Shown here: in pieces, positions 1 through 8,444 of the stretch
How positions within the stretch are numbered: the stretch's first letter is position 1
Layout: every line of letters begins with the position of its first letter
Source of the DNA: Polaribacter sp. ALD11
Lineage (GTDB): Bacteria; Bacteroidota; Bacteroidia; Flavobacteriales; Flavobacteriaceae
Length of the DNA stretch: 64,000 nucleotides
Assembly (NCBI RefSeq): GCF_002831685.1
Contig: NZ_CP025119.1
Location: forward strand, 2,752,501-2,816,500
Reading direction: 5' to 3'
Made by a program: the position numbers and the translations under genes
Notes under the pieces: generated by a model
Told to the model about the DNA's origin: nothing
Databases searched by the model: none
Seen by the model: the letters and a program-made list of their open reading frames with translations, nothing else

Positions 1-35
1 AATTTATACGGTTGAACCTGGTTCAACTGAAAATC

Positions 36-147
36 TTAGGGTGGTTATAGCATTGGGGCTCACCTCTTCCCATCTCGAACAGAGAAGTTAAGCCCAATCG
101 CGCCGATGGTACTGCATTTATGTGGGAGAGTAGGTCGCCGCCTTTCT
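36..147 (+). rRNA. rrf: 5S ribosomal RNA
   Basis: The sequence has the usual Bacteroidota 5S layout: a GGGTGG 5' strand that pairs with CCGCC near the 3' end, the conserved CCCATCTCGAAC loop, the GAAGTTAAGCC segment and the GTGGGAGAGTAGGTCGCCGCC tail. It is the last gene of an rRNA operon whose 23S gene lies left of the window. Bases 11-27 upstream form a small hairpin (GTTGAAC/GTTCAAC), probably part of the 23S-5S spacer. Ends are estimated from the terminal helix and may be off by 1-3 bases. Confidence 0.95.
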
Positions 148-174
148 TAATTCTGATACAATCAGAATTCTACA

Positions 175-205
175 AACCTCATATCTTACGATATGAGGTT
201 TTTTT
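175..205 (+). terminator. rRNA operon terminator
   Basis: An 11-bp perfect stem (AACCTCATATC / GATATGAGGTT) with a 4-base loop is followed by a run of T. It lies 28 bases after the 5S rRNA. Confidence 0.9.
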
Positions 206-472
206 ATGAAAAATAATGAAATAATTAACGTCTGGGGTGTAGAATGGGCGCTAAACCTTTATCTCACGATATCCAAACTACTTCAATTGAAGTAGCTGCA
301 TTATTATGAAACGAATCAAATACGAAACTGGTTTTATGTGACTTCATTTATGTTTTAATCAATATAGAGGATATATATGAAGAAGTTTATTGGAGTTATT
401 TTTAGCTAGAATGTATTGTACTAAAGATTATAGACCTTAATTATTTTACAAAAATATGTAAGTGTTTATTTT

Positions 473-540
473 GCGTGAAGGATTGAAGTGGAAAGCCCAC
501 AGTGAGGTACGAACGAGGACTTGCAGCGGAAAGCCTGACC
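473..540. repeat. Dispersed repeat, two tandem half-copies
   Basis: Two related units lie in tandem: GGATTGAAGTGGAAAGCC at 480-497 and GGACTTGCAGCGGAAAGCC at 517-535, separated by a spacer containing GTGAGGTACGAACGA. Related cores occur at 46440-46457 (GGATTGAAACGGCATCC) and, reverse-complemented, near 22371-22390 and 54440-54460. This is inferred to be an intergenic repeat family of the genome. Confidence 0.5.
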
Positions 541-625
541 ATTTTTGTGACGATGGTTTATATAACTGTAGAATGTTATTTTTAAAATGGGCACGCCCAA
601 AGCTATGGACAAATTATTATAAATT

Positions 626-658
626 AAAAACTCACCAGTAGTACTGATGAGTTTTTGT
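626..658 (+). terminator. Hairpin terminator without an assigned gene
   Basis: AAAAACTCA pairs with TGAGTTTTT around an inner CAGTA/TACTG-type stem with a single mismatch, followed by T-rich sequence. It is symmetrical enough to work on both strands. Confidence 0.7.
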
Positions 659-780
659 TTAATTGTAATTATAAAATATTTACATGCTACTAAGTCGCCA
701 GAAACATCTTTGGAAGGTAATTCTGTTTTATCAACACTATCCTAAAAAATGTGTAAGTTCAAAACTTAGTATTAATTTAT

Positions 781-1411
781 TTATACTTTAATCCTGTTTT
801 CAAATATATCTAAAAATTGGTTTAGAATAATTTTCCATTTTTTAGTATTTACGAATTTTTCCATTTAGGTTCTCTATTAAATTTGTGGTATAAATAATGG
901 TTCTTATTTCCACAGGAAAATCAAAGAATACAGTGAGTTCATGCTCGTTATTCTCCGAACTTCTAATGGTGTAAGAATATTTAGTGATAATTTTGTTTTA
1001 AAGTCTTTATAGTAGAAGTCGACACATTATAATGATAGAGTTCTCGGATTTGTGCTTCAATATCGCTACTGCTCATTCCTTTGGCATATAAAGAAATAAT
1101 TACATTTTAATTTCTTCTGCTGTATTTTGTCCTTTCTTTATAATCATTGGATTAAAAGAACTATTTCGATCTCTTGGAACTTGAATATCTGTTTTTCCTA
1201 AAGTAGTATTTAGCTTCTTTTTTGTGCAACCATTTCGTAAGTTATTCGCTTTGTTTTTATTGATACTTATCAGAATCTAAATGAGCATCGAGTTCACCAT
1301 CAAGTATCTTTTCAACTCCTCGTTTGTGAAGTTCTTCTATGAAGCTGGTGTGCTCTGATCCGTTACTGAATTGTTTTAAAAATCGTCGTTTAATAAATAT
1401 CCTTGTCTCAT
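781..1411 (-). pseudogene. IS256-family (mutator type) transposase remnant
   Basis: Reading the minus strand from about 1411, the N-terminal pieces FLKQF, ELHKRGVEKILDGELDAHL, DIQVPRDRNSSFNPMIIKKG and, at 1097-1034, LYAKGMSSSDIEAQIRELY follow in order but in different frames. After YHYNVSTSTI the sequence jumps to the C-terminal part, HELTVFFDFPVEIRTIIYTT (about 947-885), then NLIENLNGKIRKY, and ends ILNQFLDIFENRIKV at stop 783-781. Most of the catalytic DDE core (roughly 200 residues, my estimate) is missing, and several frameshifts and stops are present, so no active transposase can be made. The order and wording of these motifs are those of IS256 transposases. Confidence 0.9.
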
Positions 1412-1426
1412 AAGTATATAAAAATA

Positions 1427-1459
1427 AAAAACTCAGAATTTAATCAATCCTGAGTTTTT
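1427..1459. terminator. Bidirectional hairpin just inside the IS right end
   Basis: AAAAACTCAG at 1427-1436 pairs with CTGAGTTTTT at 1450-1459, and the arms supply A and T runs on both sides. It lies between the right inverted repeat and the transposase start, where it could block transcription entering from outside. That role is inference from position. Confidence 0.65.
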
Positions 1460-1736
1460 GAAGCTTACACACTTTATGGGACAGTGCGATACTTTATTAA
1501 ATAACCCTGCTAATTATTACTTTTATAGTTAATAATCGGATATAAATTTCTATTGGAGGAAAGAGTTAAATCTATGGATACATATTTTCTAGAAATATAA
1601 ATATTGCTCAATATAGTATTGTTTACTATAATTGTTAACTCCATAAAATTATGTATTTGAAATAATAAAAACACCTTCAAATTAAAAATTTTGGTTAGAT
1701 CTGTTTGTTTAAAAACTTATAATTAGCAATAGGTAA

Positions 1737-2792
1737 TTATTTTTTCTCTTTAATTAAATATATATAAACAGGATAATGATCTGAGTAACCACCAGTATAG
1801 CCACCATTAGAAAAACTTCTAAAAGGGTAACCTTTGAACTTGCCTTTTTTATCACTTAAAAAGCTTTTATTAAAAATCATAGCTTTGTACATCTTGTAAG
1901 TAGAAAAATCTTTCTTTCCTTTGTCTAATAACGGAGAAGAAATTAAAATCATATCAAAAAGATTCAAATTATCTCTGTAAGCTAAGGTATTAAAGCCTCT
2001 TCTATGGAGGTCTTCATATGGGTTGTAAATATCGTTTTTTCTAACATTTTTCTTTTCACGCTTTGTTTTTAATATTTTTTTGAAACTAGAGTTTATAGGG
2101 TCATCATTAAAATCTCCCATGGTTAATATTTTAGCATGCTTATTTTTTTCTCTAATCTTTTGAATAATTTTTATATTTTGATACGCCGCTTTTTCACGTA
2201 AAGGTCTACTTTTTGCTTCACCGCCACTTCTAGAAGGCCAATGATTTACAATTAGATGAATTAACTCATCATCTAAATAACCAGATACTAACAATTGATC
2301 TCGTGTAAATACTTTTCTGTTGTTTCTGTAAATATTTGGATTAAATACTTCATGAAAAACAGGTTTAAAATATCGTTTTTGATATAACAAAGCAACATCA
2401 ATTCCTCGTTTGTCAGGTGAATCATAATGTATAATTCCGTATTGTTTTGTTATCAAATGCTTCGATTTTATCAAGTCTTCTAAAACACTCAGGTTTTCAA
2501 CTTCGGAAACACCTATAATTGCAGGACTTGTTTTTGCTTTGTCTAGTCCGATTTGTGCAATGGTACTTGCTAGTTTATCAATCTTGTCCCAATAAACCTT
2601 AGATCTGTTCGATTTCAGTTCCATCATTGGACTTGCTTCATCATTTATAGAAGTATCATTTATGGTGTCAAAAAGATTTTCTAAATTGTAAAAAGCTATG
2701 GTTCTTATGGCGTATTTCTTTTCCTTTTTCTGAGAAAAAGAAATACTGATACTAAATAACAAGAGTATTAATAAATAGTTTTTCTTTATCAT
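1737..2792 (-). CDS. Secreted endonuclease/exonuclease/phosphatase-family protein
   Basis: This 351-residue protein has an N-terminal signal peptide (hydrophobic LLILLLFSISISFS, likely cleavage near residue 20), so it acts outside the cytoplasm. The DNase I-like EEP fold is marked by FYNLENLFD (about 33-41), GVSEVENLSVLEDL with the metal-binding Glu, HWPSRSGGEAKSRPLREKAA, the MGDFNDDP motif with its Asp and Asn, and a C-terminal SDHYPVY with the catalytic His. All the usual active-site motifs are present, so a metal-dependent phosphodiesterase or nuclease activity is well supported, but the substrate is not known from sequence. It is transcribed away from a TonB receptor and a DUF5689 lipoprotein, and inference from this context favours extracellular nucleic-acid or phosphoester use. 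Confidence 0.9.
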   Translation of the reverse strand: MIKKNYLLILLLFSISISFSQKKEKKYAIRTIAFYNLENLFDTINDTSINDEASPMMELKSNRSKVYWDKIDKLASTIAQIGLDKAKTSPAIIGVSEVENLSVLEDLIKSKHLITKQYGIIHYDSPDKRGIDVALLYQKRYFKPVFHEVFNPNIYRNNRKVFTRDQLLVSGYLDDELIHLIVNHWPSRSGGEAKSRPLREKAAYQNIKIIQKIREKNKHAKILTMGDFNDDPINSSFKKILKTKREKKNVRKNDIYNPYEDLHRRGFNTLAYRDNLNLFDMILISSPLLDKGKKDFSTYKMYKAMIFNKSFLSDKKGKFKGYPFRSFSNGGYTGGYSDHYPVYIYLIKEKK

Positions 2793-2861
2793 TTTCTACT
2801 TTTTTTAATTACAAACTTACAGAACAAAAAGCATCATTAAAAATAAAAGATAATGTATACT

Positions 2862-2884
2862 CTCTTTTTTTAATAAAAAAAGAG
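2862..2884. promoter_or_regulatory. Palindrome between divergent nuclease and TonB receptor genes
   Basis: CTCTTTTTTT and AAAAAAAGAG form a perfect 10-bp inverted repeat around AAT in the 130-bp divergent intergenic region. It could be a regulator site or a weak hairpin in the receptor leader; low complexity makes chance plausible. Confidence 0.3.
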
Positions 2885-2922
2885 TAGATTTACTACGCTA
2901 TTAAATTGAAATTGAAAAAGTT

Positions 2923-5673
2923 ATGAATAAAACTATTGTGCTAATAGTTCTGTCTCTGTTGTGTTGTGCAACAAATTATTCCCAAAATATTATAAAAGGA
3001 ATTGTGATAGATAACAATTCTGAAAACCCGTTATCGAATGTTTTAATACGTGTTAAAAATACCACTATTACTTCTAAAACAACTCTTAATGGTGCTTTTG
3101 AAATAAAAAATATCATCAACGGAAACTTTATTCTAGAGGTTAAATTTCGTAGTTACGAAACACAAAATTTCCCTATAGAATTAAATGGAAAACCAATTGA
3201 TTTAGGAACAATTCTTTTATATAAAGATTTTATAGAAGAGCAAGACTTAAGTATTATTACAATTACGGATGATCAGTTAAGCAATGATACGGGAGCTGCA
3301 GATAATATTTCTGGCCTTCTGCATGCTTCAAAGGATATTTTTTTGAGATCTGCAGCTTTTGAATTTAGTTCATCTTTTTTTAAACTTAGAGGTTTAGATT
3401 CTGGTAATGGTAAAGTTTTGATTAACGGAATAGAAATGAACAAAATCTACGATGGTAGAGCTCAATGGAGTAATTGGGGCGGATTAAATGATGTCTTAAG
3501 AAATCAAGAGTTTAGCAATGGTTTATCCCCTTCTAATTTTACTTTTGGCGGTATTTTAGGGTCTACAAATATGAATACTAGAGCATCACAACAAAGACCA
3601 GGTACAAGAATAACCTATTCGTCTTCTAACAGAAGTTATGTGCATAGATTTATGGCAACACATTCTACAGGTGTTTTTCAAAAAGGTTGGTCTATGACTT
3701 TTTCTGGAAGTAGAAGATTAGGACAAGAGGGTTTTAATGATGGAACTTCCTATAATGCGTATGCTTTATTTACTTCCATAGAAAAGAAATTTAACGAGAA
3801 TCATAGTATTAATTTTACAGGAATTTTCACACCAAACAGGAGAGGTAAATCTTCACCAAATACCCAAGAGGTTTTCGATTTAAAAGGAATTGAATACAAC
3901 GAATATTGGGGTGATTTGAATGGAGGAAAACGAAATTCTAGAATAAAAGAAGTAGCAGAACCCATTTTAATGTTAAGTCATTATTGGGATATCTCAGAAA
4001 ATACAACTTTACAAACAAACGTTTCTTATCAATTTGGAAAAATAGGAAATAGTCGTTTAGATTTTAATGGAGGCTCAAATCCTAGTCCGAGTTATTACCA
4101 GAGATTACCAAGTTATTTTTTAAGAAAGAATGATGTATTTGGTGCATACACTTCACAAGAAAACTTTGTAAATAACGGTCAATTAGATTGGAATCGTATT
4201 TTCGATGCCAATATAACAACAGCAAATGTCGATTTAAATAATGCATATGTTTTGTATGAAGATAGAAATGACGACAAACAAATAACAGTAAATACTATTT
4301 ACAATTCAGAAATAAACAATCATATTGCTGTTAATGGAAAAATAGAATACAAGCGTTTCTGGTCTGAAAATTTTGCAGAAGTGATTGATTTGTTAGGAGG
4401 AAACGGTTATTTAGATATTAATAATTTTGCAGATACTGAAACACAAAGGCAGAATGATGTATTGAATCTGAATAGAATTGTTAGTGTTGGAGATCGATTT
4501 AAGTACAATTTCAACTTAAGTTCAGACTTAATTAAGGGCTTTGCACAAGTACAATTTAAATATAACAAAGTTGATTTTTTTCTGGCGGCAAGTGTATCTC
4601 AAATAAATAATCAAAGAGAAGGTTTGTATAAAAACGGTAGATTTGAAAATACTTCTTTAGGAGCATCGGAAGAAATCAATTTTACAAATTACGGTGTAAA
4701 AACGGGTGGAACGTATAAAATTAACGGACGTAATTTAATAGATGCAAATGTTGCATATTTAACACAAGCACCAAACCTTAGAAACACTTTTTCTAACTCA
4801 AGAGAAAACAACAATATAGTTGATAATTTGCAGAGTGAAAAATTGTTTTCTGCAGATTTAAGTTACATTCGAAGAAGTCCGATAATTACTGCTAGAGCAA
4901 CCGCTTATTATACTTCCATAAAAGATGCTACAGAGATTTCTTTTTATTTTGGTGATGGAATTGGAGGAGATAACACAGCTTTTGTACAAGAAATTTTATC
5001 AGGAATTGAAAAGAAACATATGGGTTTAGAATTGGGGTTAGAAGCACAAGTTACTTCAACAATAAAACTAAAAGGAGCTGCGGCTATTGGTAGTTTTACG
5101 TATGCTAATAATCCGAATTTATATCTTACTTCAGATGTTATAAATGAAGGGATTTTTGATAAGAATGGTCGTTCAGGAAACTATACCTCAAACTTAAAAA
5201 ATTATAAAATATCAGCAGGACCACATCATGCATATTCAGTTGGTTTCGAGTATCGAGATCCAGATTATTGGTGGGTTGGTGCAACAACAAATTTATTTAG
5301 TAATACTTATGTAGATATTGCGCCATTAACTAGGTCTAGTAACTTCTACAAGGATGCAGATGGTTTATCGTTTCCATATTATGAATTAGAAGTTGCTAGA
5401 GAATTATTACAGCAAGAAAAATTTAATAATTATAAAGTTGTAAACCTTGTTGGAGGTAAATCCTGGAAAATAAATGGCTATTATATTAGTGTTTTTGCAA
5501 CCGTAAATAATCTGTTAAATACAAAGTATAAATCTGGCGGATTTGAGCAAGGTAGAAATGCAAATTATAATGAATTAAAAGCTGATAAATCTCTAAGCAA
5601 ACCTGTATTTGGAAATAAATATTGGTACGGTAGAGGTGCAACCTACTTTATGAATTTGAGTATAAGTTTTTAA
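2923..5673 (+). CDS. TonB-dependent outer-membrane receptor
   Basis: The 916-residue product begins with a signal peptide (cleavage near SQ at 20-21), then a carboxypeptidase-regulatory-like beta-sandwich (IIKGIVIDNNSENPLSNVLI, about 23-105), a plug domain (about 125-225, with KLRGLDSGNGKVLINGIEMN) and a long beta-barrel ending in the aromatic-rich YFMNLSISF typical of BAM-inserted barrels. It should import a ligand using TonB energy. The SusC-type signature is missing and the partner is not SusD, so this is the non-SusC class found in Bacteroidota. The next gene, 13 bases downstream, encodes a DUF5689 lipoprotein that probably sits on the cell surface beside it. The ligand is unknown; nucleic-acid breakdown products are an inference from the neighbouring nuclease. 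Confidence 0.92.
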   Translation: MNKTIVLIVLSLLCCATNYSQNIIKGIVIDNNSENPLSNVLIRVKNTTITSKTTLNGAFEIKNIINGNFILEVKFRSYETQNFPIELNGKPIDLGTILLYKDFIEEQDLSIITITDDQLSNDTGAADNISGLLHASKDIFLRSAAFEFSSSFFKLRGLDSGNGKVLINGIEMNKIYDGRAQWSNWGGLNDVLRNQEFSNGLSPSNFTFGGILGSTNMNTRASQQRPGTRITYSSSNRSYVHRFMATHSTGVFQKGWSMTFSGSRRLGQEGFNDGTSYNAYALFTSIEKKFNENHSINFTGIFTPNRRGKSSPNTQEVFDLKGIEYNEYWGDLNGGKRNSRIKEVAEPILMLSHYWDISENTTLQTNVSYQFGKIGNSRLDFNGGSNPSPSYYQRLPSYFLRKNDVFGAYTSQENFVNNGQLDWNRIFDANITTANVDLNNAYVLYEDRNDDKQITVNTIYNSEINNHIAVNGKIEYKRFWSENFAEVIDLLGGNGYLDINNFADTETQRQNDVLNLNRIVSVGDRFKYNFNLSSDLIKGFAQVQFKYNKVDFFLAASVSQINNQREGLYKNGRFENTSLGASEEINFTNYGVKTGGTYKINGRNLIDANVAYLTQAPNLRNTFSNSRENNNIVDNLQSEKLFSADLSYIRRSPIITARATAYYTSIKDATEISFYFGDGIGGDNTAFVQEILSGIEKKHMGLELGLEAQVTSTIKLKGAAAIGSFTYANNPNLYLTSDVINEGIFDKNGRSGNYTSNLKNYKISAGPHHAYSVGFEYRDPDYWWVGATTNLFSNTYVDIAPLTRSSNFYKDADGLSFPYYELEVARELLQQEKFNNYKVVNLVGGKSWKINGYYISVFATVNNLLNTKYKSGGFEQGRNANYNELKADKSLSKPVFGNKYWYGRGATYFMNLSISF

Positions 5674-5686
5674 AAAATAAATTGAA

Positions 5687-7108
5687 ATGAAAAGAAATAA
5701 AACATGCATCTTAATACTAGCTTTTATAACGAGTATATTTTTTACTGCCTGTGTAGAAGATAACGATTTTACAGTTCCAGAAAACTTAGGAGCTGAAGAA
5801 AATCTAAAATTAGAAGCATTATTAGATAGCATTCTAAAGAATCAACTAGAATTAAAATCGATAAAAGATCTAAAGAATTTATACATTTCAGGAAATGATC
5901 CTACAAAAATAGTATCTGATATTGTTGTAAAAGGATATGTTGTTTCTTCGGATGCAAAAGGTAATTATTTTAGGGAATTTTATATGCAAAGCACACCCGA
6001 AAACCCTACAGCAGGAATTAAAATTGCTGTTAACTTAAACAATACTTATAACAAACTTAACTTCGGAAGAGAAGTTTACATTCGTTTAAAAGGTCTATAT
6101 ATTGGTGAAGCTAATTCTGGTGATGGCGTGCTTACAATTGGAGGAAAAATTAGTACAACAGATACAAGTGAAATACAGAGTGTTTCATTAAAACAAATGG
6201 ACACTCATTTTTTTCGTTCAGAAAAAACTGAAATAATTATACCTAAGGTAGTTTCTTTGGCAAGTTTAAATACTTCAGATATTGGTACATTTGTATCAGT
6301 AAATAACGTTGTTTTTCCTTCTAATTTATCTGGAAAAGCTTATGTAGACCCAACAGAAGATTTTGATACTCAACGTAAAATACAAACTTGCCAAACATTA
6401 GGGTATGCAGATTTATTAATAGAAACTAGTTCTTTTGCTAGTTTTGCAAATGAAGCTTTGCCAACTGGCGGCGGCACTATAAATGCAGTAGTTTCTAAAG
6501 ATTATAATGGTAATTTTTTAGTGTTAGTTTTAAATTCTACAGAAGATGTTTCCATGGCAGATGAAAGATGTATAACACAAACTGAAAGCGATTTTCCTAC
6601 AATTTTATTAAATGAGAATTTTGAAGCATCCTCCGGAGAAATAAAAATTACAGATTGGCTAAATTACAGAGAAAAAGGCACGAAATCTTGGAGATCTTAT
6701 ACCGATACCTATTCGCAAAGTAAAGCAGCAAGAATTGGTTCTAAAAATTCTGGAGATGCAAACACAGTTGCTTGGTTAATTACAAAGGGAATTGATTTAG
6801 ATACAACCTCAGAAGAATTTTTATCGTTTGAAACTTCTAATAGTTTTGCAAACGGAAGTAATTTAGAAGTACTAATTTCTACAGATTGGACTGGGGTAGC
6901 AACAAATATAACTTCTGCAACTTGGGATGTATTGCCAGCAAAGGTTGTTTCCAATGGCGAAGGTTTTAAGAATTGGATACATTCTACTTATGTGAATTTA
7001 TCAAGTTATTCTGGCACAGCTTTTATTGCTTTTAAATATACCGGAACAGGTAACGTAAATTTTGATGGAACGTATGAATTAGATAATATTACTATTATTG
7101 CCAATTAA
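5687..7108 (+). CDS. DUF5689 surface lipoprotein with C-terminal jelly-roll domain
   Basis: A lipoprotein signal peptide with lipobox FFTACVED places the acylated Cys near residue 22. Residues about 40-290 resemble DUF5689 (SIKDLKNLYISGN, IVVKGYVVSSDAKGNYFREFYMQ, LKGLYIGEANSGDG), a Bacteroidota domain with an OB-fold-like character. Residues about 305-473 form a choice-of-anchor-J-like beta-sandwich (ILLNENFEAS, WRSYTDTYSQSKAARIGS, WLITKGIDLDT, FIAFKYTGTG). It follows the TonB receptor by 13 bases and is surely co-transcribed. As with SusD next to SusC, it is inferred to bind ligand at the surface, with no homology to SusD. The OB-like domain and the nuclease next door make nucleic acid a reasonable guess for the ligand. 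Confidence 0.8.
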   Translation: MKRNKTCILILAFITSIFFTACVEDNDFTVPENLGAEENLKLEALLDSILKNQLELKSIKDLKNLYISGNDPTKIVSDIVVKGYVVSSDAKGNYFREFYMQSTPENPTAGIKIAVNLNNTYNKLNFGREVYIRLKGLYIGEANSGDGVLTIGGKISTTDTSEIQSVSLKQMDTHFFRSEKTEIIIPKVVSLASLNTSDIGTFVSVNNVVFPSNLSGKAYVDPTEDFDTQRKIQTCQTLGYADLLIETSSFASFANEALPTGGGTINAVVSKDYNGNFLVLVLNSTEDVSMADERCITQTESDFPTILLNENFEASSGEIKITDWLNYREKGTKSWRSYTDTYSQSKAARIGSKNSGDANTVAWLITKGIDLDTTSEEFLSFETSNSFANGSNLEVLISTDWTGVATNITSATWDVLPAKVVSNGEGFKNWIHSTYVNLSSYSGTAFIAFKYTGTGNVNFDGTYELDNITIIAN

Positions 7109-7131
7109 TTTAGAATGTTTTTTTACTTTTT

Positions 7132-7178
7132 AAAAGTGTATTTCTTATTAAGATAAAGGAAATACACTTTTCTTTTTT
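7132..7178 (+). terminator. Terminator of the TonB receptor/DUF5689 operon
   Basis: AAAAGTGTATTTC at 7132-7144 pairs perfectly with GAAATACACTTTT at 7159-7171, followed by CTTTTTT. It starts 23 bases after the lipoprotein stop codon. Confidence 0.9.
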
Positions 7179-7317
7179 AGTTTGTTTTACTCATTGTTTA
7201 TCAATAACTTAACTCTTGTGTTGTTTTTTGTTTTCTTGCAATTTTGAAGTAGAAATTAAAGGCGACAACCGAAAAGCCAATTTTAAATAGAGTAGGTGAA
7301 AATAAATAGTATGAATC

Positions 7318-7872
7318 ATGGAAAAAGATACAAAAAAAACACAGCTAGAACAATTTGCAGATGAGTTTTCAAAACTACCTAATCTTATTATTCAAGGAAT
7401 ACAAAATTCTAATAATGATGCAGACTTTAAGAAGAATGCTAACGGTTTTTTAGAACCATTTCAAGAACAATTTAGTAGTCTTTCAAATTATCTAATAGAT
7501 GCTTCTAAAAATAGTTCTAATGAAAACTTAAATTCAGCAAATCGTCTTGTACAAATGGGGGCAGGAAATAAAATGATTACTACTGCAAAATCGATTACTA
7601 AAAATCTAAAGTCTGTTTTTTCTAAACTAGCTTTAAGTGATATTATTAGAGAAATTAAAAAATTAATTTTTTTCCTTTTAGATTTATTTAATGCACCGAA
7701 GTGGGTGTACACGATAATACTTCTAATTGATCAAATTTTAAACGCACTATTAGGATGGGACTTACCAGAAACCATGGATGAAGTTCTTTCAAAGAGAGAA
7801 GTAAACTTCTATAGAGAAATAAGAGAACATAAATCAACAGTTAATGTTTTTGTTGGAGAAGAAAATGATTAA
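7318..7872 (+). CDS. Hypothetical protein with hydrophobic C-terminal half
   Basis: I do not recognise this 184-residue protein. The start ATG at 7318 gives MEKDTKKTQLEQFADEF. The first 100 residues are polar and rich in Asn, Ser and Lys with a helical look and no signal peptide. Residues about 110-146 contain two hydrophobic stretches (KLIFFLLDLF and WVYTIILLIDQILNALLGW) that could be a membrane hairpin or buried helices. The tail is charged. It stands alone between two terminators (7132-7178 and 7898-7925), so it is a single-gene transcript. Codon use looks like that of its neighbours. No function is proposed. Confidence 0.7.
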   Translation: MEKDTKKTQLEQFADEFSKLPNLIIQGIQNSNNDADFKKNANGFLEPFQEQFSSLSNYLIDASKNSSNENLNSANRLVQMGAGNKMITTAKSITKNLKSVFSKLALSDIIREIKKLIFFLLDLFNAPKWVYTIILLIDQILNALLGWDLPETMDEVLSKREVNFYREIREHKSTVNVFVGEEND

Positions 7873-7897
7873 TCTTAATCCAAGCAAACATAATGTG

Positions 7898-7925
7898 CCT
7901 CATTAATTTTTAATGAGGTTTTTTC
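7898..7925 (+). terminator. Terminator after the hypothetical gene
   Basis: CCTCATTAA at 7898-7906 and TTAATGAGG at 7910-7918 form a perfect 9-bp stem with a 3-base loop, followed by TTTTTT. Confidence 0.9.
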
Positions 7926-7938
7926 TTATTTTTACACC

Positions 7939-8355
7939 ATGAAAAAAATAGAACACATTGGTATTGCTGTAAAAGATTTAGAGGTATCAAATAAATTATT
8001 CGCTTCATTATTTGGTGAAACACATTATAAAATGGAAGAAGTAGCTTCGGAAGGTGTAAAAACCTCTTTTTTTAAAAGTGGACCAAATAAAATTGAATTA
8101 TTGCAAGCGACAAACTCTGAAAGTCCGATTGCAAAATTTATTGATAAAAAAGGAGAAGGAGTTCACCACATTGCTTTTGCCGTTTCAGATATAAAAGCTG
8201 AAATTAAGAGACTTAAAAACGAAGGTTTTGTTGTTTTAAATGAAACACCTAAAAAAGGGGCAGATAATAAATTGGTTGCATTCTTACATCCAAAAACTAC
8301 AAACGGTGTTTTAATTGAATTATGTCAAGAAATTGAGGAGAATATTTTGGGGTAA
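7939..8355 (+). CDS. mce: Methylmalonyl-CoA epimerase
   Basis: The 138-residue protein has two VOC (glyoxalase-fold) repeats: KIEHIGIAVKDLE at the N terminus and GEGVHHIAFAVSDI around residue 75. Metal ligands can be seen in the His of IEHIGIAV, the His pair of GVHHIAF and the Glu of LIELCQE near the C terminus, which match methylmalonyl-CoA epimerases. The enzyme interconverts (2R)- and (2S)-methylmalonyl-CoA, linking propionyl-CoA metabolism and succinyl-CoA. Length equals the family norm. It lies 90 bases before ftsX in the same direction. Another VOC enzyme is possible but the match to Mce is close. Confidence 0.88.
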   Translation: MKKIEHIGIAVKDLEVSNKLFASLFGETHYKMEEVASEGVKTSFFKSGPNKIELLQATNSESPIAKFIDKKGEGVHHIAFAVSDIKAEIKRLKNEGFVVLNETPKKGADNKLVAFLHPKTTNGVLIELCQEIEENILG

Positions 8356-8444
8356 AAATTATATACGTTAAAATACTGCTAACAGTTACCGTCAACTGCT
8401 TACTAATTATTATCTTGCCAGCGTTTAAAAAAAGTTACTGTAAA

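Larger units (their letters stand above)
206..734. other. Gene-free DNA after the rRNA operon
   Basis: No coding region is supported here. The stretch holds an 18-bp perfect palindrome at 278-295 (CTACTTCAA/TTGAAGTAG), a dispersed-repeat copy at 473-540 and a strong hairpin terminator at 626-658. The presence of a terminator without an obvious gene leaves room for a small RNA upstream of it, but no TAnnTTTG promoter with a good TTG element was found. Confidence 0.5.
735..1486 (-). mobile_element. Decayed IS256-family insertion sequence with internal deletion
   Basis: Two 23-bp imperfect inverted repeats (735-757 and 1464-1486; 19 of 23 positions match) bound a transposase remnant on the minus strand. 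The element is 752 bp, whereas IS256-family elements are normally about 1.3-1.5 kb. No target-site duplication is visible beside the ends. A hairpin at 1427-1459 sits just inside the right end. The family was assigned from N- and C-terminal transposase motifs in the remnant. Confidence 0.85.
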
